NCBI RefSeq assembly: GCF_020497125.1
Contig: NC_059094.1
Coordinates: forward strand, 5,435,733 to 5,499,732
DNA: 64,000 nt
Source of the DNA: Mauremys mutica
Lineage: Eukaryota; Chordata; Testudines; Geoemydidae
Direction of reading: 5' to 3'
Shown here: in pieces, positions 19,117-29,985 of the stretch
How the letters are laid out: each line of letters begins with the position of its first letter
Numbering within the stretch: the stretch's first letter is position 1
Made by a program: the position numbers and the translations under genes
Notes under the pieces: model-generated
Database searches by the model: none
What the model saw: only the letters and a program-made list of their open reading frames with translations
What the model was told of the DNA's origin: nothing

Positions 19117-20600
19117 TCATCATAGAATCATAGAACTTAAGATCAGAAGGGACCATTATGATCATCTAGTCTGACCTCCCGCAAGATGCAGGCCACAAAA
19201 GCTGACCCACCCACTCCTGAAATAATTCTCTCCCTTGACTCAGCTGTTGAAGTCCTCAAATCCTGATTTAAAGACTTCAAGTAGCAGATAATCCTCCAGC
19301 AAGCGACCCCTGCCCCATGCTGCGGAGGAAGGCGAAAAACCTCCAGGGCCACTGCCAATCTACCCTGGAGGAAAATTCCTTCCCGACCCCAAATATGGCG
19401 ATCAGCTGAACCCCGAGCATGCGGGCAAGATTCTCCAGCCAGACACTCAGGAAAAAGACTTTCAATATCCCAACATTGACCCTCGGTACTAATTACCAGT
19501 GGTCGCACGTTATTGACCTATTGACTAAATCATGTTATCCTATCAAACCATTCCCTCCATAAACTTATCAAGCTTAATCTTAAAGCCAGAGAGGTCCTTC
19601 GCCCCCACTGTTTCCCTCAGTAGGCTGTTCCAGAATTTCACTCCCCTGATGGTTAGAAACCTTCGTCTAATTTCAAGCCTAAACTTCCCGACTGCCAATT
19701 TATATCCATTTGTTCTCGTGTCCATATTAGTACTGAGCTGAAATAATTCCTCTCCCTCCCTGGTATTTATCCCTCTGATATATTTAAAGAGAGCAATCAT
19801 ATCTCCTCTCAACCTTCTTTTGGTTAAGGAAAACAAACCGAGCTCCTCAAGTCTCCTTTCATACGACAGGCTTTCCATTCCTCGGATCATTCTAGTGGCC
19901 CTTCTTTGTACCCGTTCCAGTTTGAATTCATCCTTCTTAAACATGGAAGACCAAAACTGCACACAGTACTCCAAATGAGGTCTCACCAACGCCTTGTATA
20001 ACGGGACTAGCACCTCCTTATCTCTACTAGAAATACCTCGCCTAATGCATCCCAAGACCGCATTCGCTTTTTTAACGGCCACATCACATTGCCGACTCAT
20101 AGTCATCCTGCGATCAACCAGGACTCCGAGGTCCTTCTCCTCTTCCGTTACTTCCAACTGGTGCGTCCCCAGCTTATAACTAAAATTCCTGTTAGTCATC
20201 CCTAAATGCATAACCTTACACTTCTCACTATTGAATTTCATCCTATTACTAATACTCCAGTTTACAAGGTCATCCAAATCTCCCTGGAGAATATCCCGAT
20301 CCTTCTCCGAATTGGCAATACCTCCCAACTTCGTGTCATCTGCAAACTTTATCAGCCCACTCCTACTTTTGGTTCCGAGGTCAGTGATAAATAGATTGAA
20401 TAAGATCGGACCCAAAACCGAACCTTGAGGAACTCCACTGGTAACCTCCCTCCAACCCGACAGATCACCTTTCAATACGACCCGCTGCAGTCTCCCCTTT
20501 AACCAGTTCCTTATGCACCTCTGGATTTTCATTTCGATCCCCATCTTTTCCAAGTCAGTCGGGTTCTGCTCATTCGTACCGAGAACATTCTCGGAGATGT
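19117..20600 (-). mobile_element. CR1 LINE, 5'-truncated, with complete 3' end
   Basis: The minus strand runs from about 20600 through a 336-codon open frame (20553-19543) and a 3' UTR of roughly 420 bp. The UTR ends ...ATCTTAAGTTCTATGATTCT at 19119-19130. Truncation upstream of the catalytic block is the usual outcome of target-primed reverse transcription. Intact coding over a kilobase suggests a comparatively young copy. Confidence 0.93.
19543..20553 (-). pseudogene. CR1 ORF2 C-terminal part: reverse transcriptase
   Basis: The open frame encodes the C-terminal part of the CR1 ORF2 polyprotein, which primes reverse transcription on nicked target DNA. Visible blocks are RT motif VPQGSVLGP (residues 41-49), the catalytic FADDTKLGG (70-78), KFNSEKCKVMHLG (thumb), EKDLGVLVD, and the CR1-typical VRPHLEYCVQFW (about residue 190). 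RVQRRATRMIRG and LRGDMIALFKYI follow. The endonuclease, ORF1 and the first RT blocks (YLDFxKAFD) are absent through 5' truncation, so it cannot act alone. There is no internal stop or frameshift in 336 codons. The Met start is simply the first in the open frame and has no start-site significance. Confidence 0.92.
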
Positions 20601-22588
20601 CAGGACTAACCAGATGAGGTTTTCAGACGTTATCACATTACTAGGTGAGGGAAGGGCCTGGCAGAAGAGACGTCTCCTCCCTCCGACCCTGGTGCTCTAC
20701 TCACTAGGCTGTGGGTGTGAACTCACTTAGAACAGAGCCTCAGGTGCTGTGTATTGCCACAGCTCCACTGACTTTAATGGGGCTGAACTGGCTGGCACCA
20801 GCCAGGGATCTGGCCTGCTAGGTGCAGCATATTTGCCCACAGTGCAGAGTGTTCTAAATATTGCCAGGTTATAGGGCAAGAGATGGAAGATATGGCCTGG
20901 GGGCTGGAGCAGCAAGTGAAGTTGTGGATATACTGGATGGTATTTCACAAGCCAGGGAGCTTTTCTCTCCCTCGCTGTTCCTTAATCCAAGATATTAGTC
21001 TCTCCACTTGTGGAGACAAATGCTACCTTGGGGCAGCACTCTCATGCTCTCGGGTGAGGTTATTGTGCAATTCTAAAGCAGCTGCACTAAAACTAAGGGA
21101 CAATTATCTAATAGCGAGATAGCAATTAATTCTGCCAAAGGGAAACGTTTACCCGTTCAGGTCTAAATGGAGTATAAAAGGGAAAGGCATTTACAGAATG
21201 AGAAAGGAGAGGGAAAGCGCTCAGTGACGTTCTCCTTAGCTTCTGCTGCTCCCTCCAGACACAATTCATGCCCCGTGCCTCTGGCTCCCGAGCAGCTGAA
21301 GTAGGATGTGCCTGCTGGGCTGCTACACATTCCAGGTACAGCCAGGTAGAACCCACCTCCACCTGCCATGCTGCTGAGTGCCCTAGGCAGCTCCCCCCGG
21401 CTGCTCTCCCCAGGCAGCTCTGGGTGCCCCAGGCTCTCCCGCAGGCAGTTCCTCCGAGGCAGCTCCCCCCAGACAGTGCTGGGTACCCCTGGCTATTGAA
21501 TGTCTCATTCCAGAGGGATGCAACCACCCAGCAGGCCCATGAGAGGAAAGGGTTAAAGTGATGCAATTCCCCGTTTCACTGCAAATAGGTTTTTCTCCCC
21601 TCCGGCTGTAACACTGTTTATCAGCAATTGCAGGCTTTAAAATCCGCACTTTACAAGTGCAGCAGAACCTGCCAGTTATAATTGGTTGAATTATACCTCA
21701 TCCCTTATGCAACTCCTGATGACTCTCAGCCTTCGCCAGAAAACTGATGGGAGACAACTTTATAGCTCTCCCAGAAAACACAGTTATAAACTGCAGCCGC
21801 CCCACAGGCCCTGGGAAAGGTTAACTCACTGCAATTCTCTGTGCAGCCAGCTTTTACTGCGAGTTCTCTGCCGGGGTGGGAAGAGTGGAGGGAGAGAGAA
21901 AACTCTTTGCTGCATCAATTCAGTGGAACCCATTAACATCTATAGGGAGAAAAAGATGAACACACTAGGCCTAATTCTCATTTATACCAAGGCCCCTTGT
22001 GCACCCCTCTAGCAATGTGAAGGGGCCTGAAACCAGGGGAACCCCACATTGACACTGCTAGAGTGATGTAGCGGGGCCTGGGTGTCAGTGAGAATCAGGC
22101 CCACTGGGTTTTAGCAGAACCTACAGAAAAGAGAGCCCCGAGCCACCCGCTGATCTAAGACCTTGCACGGACTGGGGATTGGCCCTGATTTCAAGTCCCT
22201 GCTGAACCTAGTGCAAATCCCTAGTGTGGTCCTTAGGATGCACCGCTGTACAGTGTAATCTGCACAGGGGCTGCTTACCCCGTTTTCAAGCAGCCTTTTT
22301 TCTCCAGATCAGGGTTGGAGCAACTGCAATGGCAGAAATTGGAACACCTCCTCAATGCAAACAAAGCCTGTTAGTCCTCCCCACATCTCCACCATGGCGT
22401 AAGCACACTCAGGTCCTTGTGATGCATTTGCTGTTTGCACTTTTGTCACGGTGCTTAGAGTTGTCTTTCAGGATTAAAATCTTCTATTAGAACTGGACGT
22501 GACGTGTAACTGAGACGTTAACTGAAACACTCCAGCCTAGTGGCATTAAATCATGGTGCCCTCTAGCGGCAGTGCACAGTGCTTGCAA
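20601..22588. other. No feature recognised
   Basis: Several overlapping 60-146 codon frames lack motifs. A C/G-rich stretch at 21340-21500 with repeated 'GGCAGCTCCCCC'-like words explains the longest of them (21566-21126 minus). Confidence 0.4.
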
Positions 22589-23056
22589 CTAGAGTTGGTC
22601 AGAAATGTTTCACTGAAATGGTTCTTCGACAAAAAATGTCGTTTTTGTCAAAATAGAGATTTTCAAAACCACTGTGAGTTTCAATTACATTTCATTTTTT
22701 AAAAAGAAATTCAGCATTTCGGGAATGTCCAGCCATCCTGTTTCAACAATTTCAGAGTAGAATGTTTCCATTTTTCATGTTGAAATGACTTTTTGAACCC
22801 AACTGTATCAGTTTTATTTCATTTAACAAAAATAAAAGTAACAAAAGGTTGAAATTGGAATGAAATGCTCCAGTGTTACCTAAATGAAATGCTTCAGTTT
22901 CATCAACCTCAAACTAATTTTTTTTTAAATATTTCCCATGAAATTCCGGGGGGAGGGGGCTTGTTTTGTTTTTTTCTTTTTGTTCCATTTCAGAATGGGA
23001 AAAATTTCAAAATCGCAGAGTTGCCCAGAAAATGGCTATTGCCCGCCTAGCTCTAA
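22589..23056. mobile_element. AT-rich palindromic repeat element, fullest copy
   Basis: It starts near TAGAGTTGGTCAGAAATG and ends near GCCTAGCTCTA, giving short inverted ends (TAGAG.TGG / CTAGCTCTA). If the outermost TA is a target duplication this fits a Tc1/mariner-like MITE. The interior is made of inverted AAA/TTT words (GACAAAAAATGTCGTTTTTG and others). No coding capacity is visible. Confidence 0.55.
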
Positions 23057-23640
23057 TTCTACCAGCCTGCCCCTTCCGCACAACTAGCCGAGGTAGCTTT
23101 CATCCTGGAGCTCACATGGCTGGGGCATGAACTTTTGGTGCTAAAGGGCTCAGATTCTATGTCAGCCGTATCTGCTGGTGCCTCCATGGTTTGTTATAAA
23201 CACTCCTTCTCTTTGGGAAAGTTTGACTCTGATCCGCATTTGAGGTTGGGTCCAACATATCTAATAGGCTGATCTAAGAACACTCTAACCCAGGTGAAGC
23301 CAGGATCCAAATATGAATCCCAAGTTGGCTGCTTGGGCCCAGCTCTGCTTTTTATGGGGAGGTACAATGGGACTGGGATGAGGGAGAAAGGACACACCTG
23401 AGGATACAAAATGCACACGCCTAAAATCATCATCAGACCTAGACCCACAAGAAAGACCAGCCTTTCAGTGCTAAGGGCTAAGTCAATATTGTATCTCTTC
23501 ACCTGCATCTCTTCTCTCCTTAGCACCCTGAGGGGAAGAAAGAAATCCAGCATTACCAATTGCTTCAGTCACCGAGCCATGTAAAGCTGGGTGGACACAG
23601 AGCTGAAGGACAGACTGTAGGGACAATCCTGGCCTGGCCG
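23057..23640. other. No feature recognised
   Basis: A 121-codon minus frame (23559-23194) has no known motif. No repeat is evident. Confidence 0.4.
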
Positions 23641-23832
23641 ATAATAATAATTGGAGATATACCAATCTCCTAGAACTGGAAGGGACCTTGAAAGATCATT
23701 GAGTCCAGCCCCCTGCCTTCACTAGCAGGACCAATTTTTGCCTCTGATTCCTAAGTGGCCTCCTCAAGGATTGAACTCACAATCCTGGGTTTAGCAGGCC
23801 AATGCTCAAACCACTGAGCTATCCCTCCCACT
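23641..23832 (-). mobile_element. Turtle tRNA-derived SINE
   Basis: The same element and tail as 3861-4047. The tail is the (ATA)n run ATAATAATAATTGGAG at 23641, and the tRNA-like head lies at the right (GAGCTATCCCTCCC, inverted). Box B-like GAGTTCAATCC is intact on the minus strand. Confidence 0.92.
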
Positions 23833-25984
23833 GAGCCAACTGACCTAGCAGGTCTCATCTGCTGCTGACAGAGCATCGCCCTTCGGTAAGGTGGGTTATG
23901 TCCCCGTGTGAAGAGCAGAAGAAAGCCCCCTTATTGCACGGTGCCTTGCGACAAATGAATGTGGCCTGTAGCAAAACACTTCTAGGAATAAATCTGATTG
24001 AACTGCGTGGTCTGATGGGCACACGCTGGACCTCAATCCGTCCTGTGGCGCCGACGAGAGCAGGAGCCGGAAATGGCTTCGAAGGAGCCGTTCTTGTGCC
24101 CACGATGACAAGCCAGGGCAATGGCACCAGCTGAGCCCCTTCTTCCTGACATTCCTGGGTTGGCAGGGCTGGATCTCTTTTTGCACATTGACCTTGTATT
24201 AAAGCCTGACAAGTCCACGCAGCCGGAGAAGGAAGCCGTCTGTTGGCTTCAGAGACAGTCACTGGGTGCCATCACCAGCGTGTTAGGCAGCTGTGTTCAC
24301 GGAGATGGCAGAGATGAAATCTTCAGGCCATGTGTGAGATCTCTCTGTGCAGGAGGCCTGCGCTGCACAGAGCGACTCCTATTCCCTATCCCTCATCTCC
24401 AGAACATGAAGGCAGCCGGCACCCTTCCCTGTGCATTGCTGCAGGCACCCCGAAGACAGCATTGCTCACACCAAGCCACTAGAAGTGCTGATCCATTGGC
24501 GTCAACAGGAGTGGCAGGTGCACATCACCGCTCAGGATTGGCCCTCTTTTTTTCCCTCTGCTTGGCGGAGGAGCTCCCTTCATGCCCCAGTCAATGCACC
24601 CAAAGGTCCTCTCCTCCCACCGAACCCCATCCATGCTGCACGTGCTTGTCATGGCATCAGCCTCCCAGCTCTGGAGGGACTCCCACTACAGCTAACTAGG
24701 CTCAGTCTTGTGCAGTATGGAGTCTTTGTGCACACACCGCCTCCCAGCCCTGCACAGAAGCAGCCTGAAGCCAATCAGCCACCAGTCTCCTCATTTTGAG
24801 CCCCCTGAAATATAGGCCCAGAAATATTTACAGTCTCCACCTGTCCCTGACCTTCAGCTTTTATTTGTGTTCATATATTTTGTTCTATTTCAGGAATGCA
24901 AGTTACATATCAGGGCAGTTCAATCTTTATGAGGATAAAGTGTTTGCAGTGCTCTTAAGCTGCTTAACGTAAGCATGTGTGTGAAAGATTAACAGCTTTA
25001 TAAGTCAGCGCAGTTAAGTGACAATATAAAGAGGAAGGAAGGGGGAAAACATCATCAATCTAAAGCTACACTAGAAATATTTGTGAGAATCACTGAATGG
25101 AGCTGCCTGCCAAGTCCCATCCAGTGCCTCAGTAGCACACAGGGGTGACCCACCCTGGAATCATCTCATGGCAATGGAGGAAACAGACCAGCTTTAAAGG
25201 CTCAATCTTCTCCACAGCCCTTGAGCCACTAGGAAAAAGGAAACTCTCCAATTATCAGCCGGTATTTATGACCAGCCTTTTGGGTCCTGTTCAGAGCTGA
25301 CCTCTGAGTGGAGGAAGGAAGAGACAAAGTCTTTGCATACACTAAACATGTGCTTCCTAAGGCAACCCAAAAGTCCATGAGATCAAAGGCAGCACGGCGC
25401 CTGCAAGCGTGCCAGAAAGGTCAACACCATGTTGGCTTGCTCCCTCCATAAAAGATATGTTGAGGAGGCCTCATGCTTCTTTTGGCTGATTCCAGGGAGG
25501 TTTTTGAACAGATGTTCCATGGGTTTGATAGATGTTGAGCCAAACTCATGAAGAAGCTAATTGTTCAGCCTGACCAGTTTGGACCCTTCCATGTGCCCTG
25601 GGATGAGACAAGCAGAAACAAGTGAGGAACATCTGAGGATAAGAGTGGAGGCCATGAGACCACCACTTACCTGACCTCCTGCAAGTACAGCCCAGTCAAA
25701 ACCCCCTACTGAAGATTTTAATTATAACCACATGGGTCTGGATGAGATTTGTCCGGGCAGATTCTGGTCCAGTGTATCCAAACATTAGCCCACATGAGTG
25801 GGAATCAGCAGTTCTGAGCTTTATTCCTGGCTCTGTCACAGCTTCTTTACAGCACAGGTGACAGGTTGGGAACGATGTCTTAATGAACATTTGCAAAGCA
25901 TTCTGAGCTCCTCAGACGCAAATGGCTCTAGCAAAGGGAAACCAGCCAGTTGACTCCGAATTATAATCGCAGCCAAAAGAGCAG
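23833..25984. other. No feature recognised
   Basis: This is the longest stretch without a recognised repeat in the left half. Frames of 60-192 codons (24121-24699 plus is the longest) have no recognisable domain and overlap one another on both strands. I cannot exclude untranslated or intronic sequence of a host gene. Confidence 0.4.
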
Positions 25985-25989
25985 TGCTC

Positions 25990-26288
25990 AAATTATGGAG
26001 GAAAGGTAGTTCGAAATAGTCCTTAACCTGCTCCTTCACCACTGAGGGCTGCTCACCTCCTCCCCATGCTGTGCTGCCCAGTGCAACAGTCTGGGAGCTG
26101 ACCTGGTCTGTGAAGACCAAGGCAAAAAATACATTGAGTACTTCAGCTTTTTCCACATCATCTGTCACTAGGTTGCCTCCCTCATTCAGTAAGGGGCCCA
26201 CACTTTCCCTCACCTTCTTCTTGTTGTTAACATACCTGTAGAAACCCTTCTTGTTACCCTTCACATCCCTTGCTAGCTGCAATTCCAA
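25990..26288 (-). pseudogene. CR1 ORF2 linker between endonuclease and RT
   Basis: The translation contains [40 protein letters not shown] and [13 protein letters not shown]. These are the conserved CR1 ORF2 segments that follow the endonuclease and precede RT. Similarity ends near codon 100 of the open frame, at the element's broken edge. Confidence 0.85.
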
Positions 26289-26571
26289 TCATGCCTTGGC
26301 CTTCCTGATTTCACGCCTGCATGTCTGAGCAATATCTTTATACTCCTCCCTAGTCATCTGTCTAAGTTTCCACTTTTTGTAAGCTTCCTTTTTGTGTTTA
26401 AGCTCACCAAAGATTTCACTCTTAAGCCAAGCTTGTCGCCTGTCATATTTGCTCTTCTTTCTGCACATTGGGATGGTTTGTTCCTGTGCCCTCAGTAAAC
26501 TTCTTTAAAATACAGCCAGCTTTCCTGGACTCCTTTCCCCCTCATATTAGGCTCCCAGGGGATCCTGCCCA

Positions 26572-27428
26572 TCAGTTCCCTGAGGGAACAAAGTCTGCTT
26601 TTCTGAAGTCCAGGGTCCGTATTCTGCTGCTCTCCTTTCTTCTTTTTGTCAGGATCCTGAACTCGACCATCTCATGGTCACTGCTGCCCAGGTTGCCACC
26701 CAGTTCTACTTCCCCTACCAATTCTTCCCTGCTTGTGAGCAGCAGGTCAAGAGGAGAATGGCCCCTTGTTGGTTCCGCCAGCACTTGGACCAGGAAGTTG
26801 TCCCCAGCACACTCCAAAAACTTCTTGGATTGTCTGTGCACTGCTGTATTGCTCTCCCAGCAGATGTCAGGGTGATTGAACTCCCCCATGAGAACCAGGG
26901 CCTGTGATCTGGAAACTTCTGTTAGTTGCTGGAAGAAAGCCTCATCTACCTCCTCCTCCTGGTCTGGTGGTCTATAGCAGACTCCCACCACAACATCACC
27001 CTTGTTGCTCTCAGTTCTAAACTGAACCCAAAGACTCTCAACAGGCTTTTCTCCAGTTTCATACCGGAGCTCTGAGCAGTCATACTGCTCTCTTACATAC
27101 AGTGCAACTGCCCCTTTCCTCCCCGCCTGTCCTTCCTGAACAGTTTATACCCATCCATGATAGTGCTCCAGTCATGTGAGTTACCTCACCAAGTCTCCGT
27201 TATTCCAATCACATCAGAGTTCCTTGACTGTGCCAGGACTTCCAGTTCTCCCTGCTTGTTTCCCAGGCTTCTTGCATTCATGTACAGACACCTAAGATAA
27301 CTAGCTGATTGCCCTACTTTCTCAGTATGAATCAGGAGGCCTCCCCTGTTGCACCTTCCTCCTTGTGTTTCTTCCCGGTATCCCATTTCCCCTCTTACCT
27401 CAGGGCTTAGCTCTCCATCTCCCGGCAA
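26572..27428 (-). pseudogene. CR1 ORF2 endonuclease (APE-type), broken
   Basis: Two open pieces cover the apurinic-type endonuclease that nicks target DNA. 27428-27186 has LYMNARSLGNKQGELEV and the catalytic-Glu block GITETW. 26991-26572 has [43 protein letters not shown] and SSDHEMVEF. The catalytic block normally read as GDFN is GEFN here, an Asp-to-Glu change at a metal-binding position, while the SDH block is kept. Frame breaks lie between 27186 and 26991. The copy is therefore inactive. Confidence 0.9.
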
Positions 27429-27613
27429 ACCTAGTTTAAAGCCCTCCTCACTAGGTTAGCCAGCCTGCCTGCAAAGATGCTCTTCCCTCTCTTCATTAGG
27501 TGGATACCATTTCTTCCTAGCAATCCTTCCTCCTAGAACAACATCCCATGGTCGAAGAATCCAAAGCCCTCTCTCCGACACCACCTGCGTAAGCATGCAT
27601 TTACTTTCACAGT

Positions 27614-28389
27614 TCAATGGTCCCTACCTGGGCCATCTCCTTCAACAGGGAGGATGGACAAGAACACCACTTGCGCCTTAAACTCCTTTATCCATCTTCC
27701 CAGAGCCACATAGTCTGCAGTGACCCGCTCAAGGTCATTCTGGGCAGTATCATTGATGCCCACGTGGAGAAGTAGGAAGGGGTAGCGATCCGAGGGCTTG
27801 ATGAGTCTCAGCAGACACTCCATCACATCCTGAATTCTAGCTCCAGGCAAGCAGCACACTTCTCCAGTTTCCCAGTCTGGACGGCAGATGGATGACTCCA
27901 TCCCCCTTAAGAGGGAGTTCCTGATCACCACCAGTCGTATCCTCCTCTTGGGAGTGGTGGTCATGGAATCCCCATCCCTAGAACAATGCATCCCATGCCT
28001 TCCAGTCGCTGGGGCCTTCTTCTGATCCCTTCCCTCAGATAACTCTTCCAAATCATTCTCCGCCATAGTACCTGTGCAGAGCGCCTGAAAACGGTTTCTT
28101 ACCTTTATCTGCATTGGGGGTACGAGTTCTCCTCTTTCTTCTGCTGCCAATTTTCTTCCCCATTCTGCACTGCCCTCTCTGATTCTTCAGCATGCTGTGC
28201 CTGCAATACCAAACGCTGACTTCTATCCAGAAAGTCTTCATTTTGTCGGATGCAGTGCAGGCTTGATACTTGGGTCTCTAATCCTTTAACCTTCTCTTCC
28301 AATATGGAGACCAGCTTGCACTTCGTACAGACGTAATCACTTCTGTCCTCTGGGAGAAAGACAAACATGGCAGGTCCTGTGCAGGTCAC
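27614..28389 (-). pseudogene. CR1 ORF1 with esterase-like domain, frameshifted
   Basis: The first piece (28389-28105) has a CTKC knuckle and a heptad-like segment SILEEKVKGLETQV, probably a coiled coil. The second piece (28150-27614, other frame) carries RIRLVVIRNSLLRG, CRPDWETGEVCCLPGARIQD and LLLHVGINDTAQND, then VFLSIL. This is the SGNH/GDSL-type esterase domain typical of CR1 ORF1. The nucleophile block, usually GDS, reads RNS. The GxND block is kept. The overlap of the two pieces at 28105-28150 marks a frameshift. Confidence 0.85.
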
Positions 28390-28399
28390 TATCCATATT

Positions 28400-28840
28400 G
28401 TCTTCCTTCTAAGAGCTTCTTCAGATGTTGTATTTACTGCTCACAGAAGCCTGAAAGGCAAAAACTCTGTGGGAACTCCCCCCAGGCAAACTCCCTCTGT
28501 TTGCTTCTCCTCTGTTTCAGCTCACTCAGTTCACAACCGGCTGCTTTTTTATAAGGCTGCTGGCTCAAAGCAGTTGCTCCAGCCTAAAGCCTTCCCTCAG
28601 TCAACCACTCAAGGCTCACCTGGAACAAAGCACTCCCAATTCACACGTTTTAAACAAACAAACACACAGTCAAACAGTCTCTGCAACTAGCACCAGTCAA
28701 ACAAAAGGTCACAGCAGACAGACACTCGGACATTCACTTCACCAGCTCACAACACAGCCCCCCTAATGCAGCACTCAGGGTAGCTCCTCTCAGATGGTTC
28801 CCAGGCAAACTCCCTCTGTTTGCTTCTCCTCTGTTCACAG
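28400..28840 (-). promoter_or_regulatory. CR1 5' UTR with a 36-bp direct duplication
   Basis: A 36-bp block beginning CCCAGGCAAACTCCCTCTGT occurs identically at 28481-28516 and 28800-28835, 319 bp apart. CR1 and related LINEs carry internal promoters in the 5' UTR, and duplicated modules there are common. Promoter function is inferred from position only. Confidence 0.6.
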
Positions 28841-28841
28841 C

Positions 28842-29375
28842 ATGCTAGAATTGCATTAGCCTGTTTCATGGCCACATCGCATTGGCAGCTCATAGTCATC
28901 CTGTGATCAACCAATACACCCAGCTCTTTCTCCTCCTCTATCACTTCCAGGAGCAGCGCCAGGGTTTTTGGCGCCCTAGGTGGGGGTCCTTCCGCGCTCC
29001 CGGTCATTGGCGGCAATTCTGCGGTGTGGGGGGGTCCTTCCGCACTCCCGGTCTTCGGGAAACTTCGGCGGCGGGTCCTGGAGCGAGTGAAGGACCCGCC
29101 GCCGAATTGCCACTGAAGACCCGGAGCGCGGAAGGACCTCCCCCCCCGCTGCCGAATTGCCGCCAAGGGCAGCAAAATGCCGCCCCCCCCAAATCCTGGT
29201 GCCCTAGGCGACCGCCTAGGTCACCTGAATGGAAGCGCCGGCCCTGATCACTTCCAACTGATACGTCCCCAGCTTATAGCAAAAATGCTGGTTGTTAGTC
29301 CCCCACTGCACGACCTTGCACTTTGCACTATTAAATTTCATCCCATTTCTATTACTCCAGTTTTCAAGACTGTCA
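28842..29375 (-). pseudogene. CR1 reverse-transcriptase fragment split by a hAT
   Basis: The two minus-strand parts, 29375-29247 and 28947-28842, join into one CR1 ORF2 stretch: WKLE, KFNSAKCKVVQWG-like thumb region, then EVIEEEKELGVLVDHRMTMS, CDVAMKQANAI. It is interrupted at ATCACTTC by the hAT at 28948-29246. Both outer ends are truncated. It lies immediately upstream, in minus orientation, of the CR1 5' UTR at 28840. Confidence 0.9.
28948..29246. mobile_element. Non-autonomous hAT, 299 bp, inserted in CR1
   Basis: The ends CAGGAGCAGCGCC and GGCGCCGGCCCTG-type (right end GAAGCGCCGGCCCTG) are inverted matches with a few changes. The flanks are identical ATCACTTC at 28940-28947 and 29247-29254. 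Inside are GC-rich inverted arms (GGACCCGCCGCCGAATTGC and its partner near 29070). Confidence 0.93.
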
Positions 29376-29649
29376 TCAGGTGAGCAAAGGTCCAATGAAT
29401 GAGAATTCCCAATTCATTTAGCTGCAGATTGCAAGATGAAGCAGATGCACCTTGCTGACCATGTGAAACTCCCTTGCACATTGCTGTGGCCTTCTTTTCA
29501 CTCTACGATAACCTCGCCTTTTAGCATGAAGCAAACATCTCCAGCCCCTTGTCTCCACCAGATCACAGAACTTAGGACAGCCTTGCTTTCTCTTAATGAA
29601 CATTCTCACTGAAATGTTTTGAACATCAACAGTTCCTGTCTTTCCAGGA

Positions 29650-29742
29650 TCTAGGCAGACTTACTCCTGCCTCAGCATAGGGGGATGGACTAGATCACCT
29701 CTATAGGTCCTTTTCAGTCCTACATTTCTATGATTCGATTAT
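29650..29742 (+). mobile_element. CR1 3' terminal fragment
   Basis: GGGGGATGGACTAGATCACC, TATAGGTCCTTTTCAG, TACATTTCTATGATTCGATT ends the CR1 3' UTR. Confidence 0.8.
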
Positions 29743-29794
29743 TCTCTCATATCAGGTGAAGACTGGAATATTGGCCTGAATAACAACAGGATTA

Positions 29795-29985
29795 TTAGAT
29801 CAAGGCTGGAAATTTTCCAATGGAATCTTTTTCCTTCAGAAAATGGCATTCCATCAAAATCAAAACTTCCATGAGAACATCTCAATTACAGTGAAATTTT
29901 ATGTAGGAAAGAAAAAATTGAAACAAAATGTTTCCATAAAGATGAAATCTTATCAGACTGGAAATTTCACTTTCTGTTTTGAAAT
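29795..29985. mobile_element. AT-rich palindromic repeat element
   Basis: Shares words GGAAATTTTCCAATGGAAT, TTCAGAAAATGGCATTCCAT and GGAAATTTCACTTTCTG with the other copies. The ends are unclear. Confidence 0.45.

Larger units (their letters stand above)
25985..28840 (-). mobile_element. 5' half of a CR1 LINE
   Basis: Read on the minus strand: 5' UTR (28840-28400), ORF1 (28389-27614), ORF2 endonuclease (27428-26572) and the linker before the reverse transcriptase (26560-25990). It then stops before the RT catalytic blocks. CR1 copies usually keep the 3' end and lose the 5' end. This one is the reverse, so the 3' half was lost by deletion or the copy arose by rearrangement. Confidence 0.9.

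Noticed and set aside
19543..20553. Domesticated host gene
   Set aside because: The frame is an ordinary 5'-truncated CR1 ORF2 with its own CR1 3' tail, and nothing suggests a host promoter or splicing.
24121..24699. 192-codon plus-strand frame
   Set aside because: Composition is unremarkable, there is no recognised domain, and it is overlapped by other frames on both strands.
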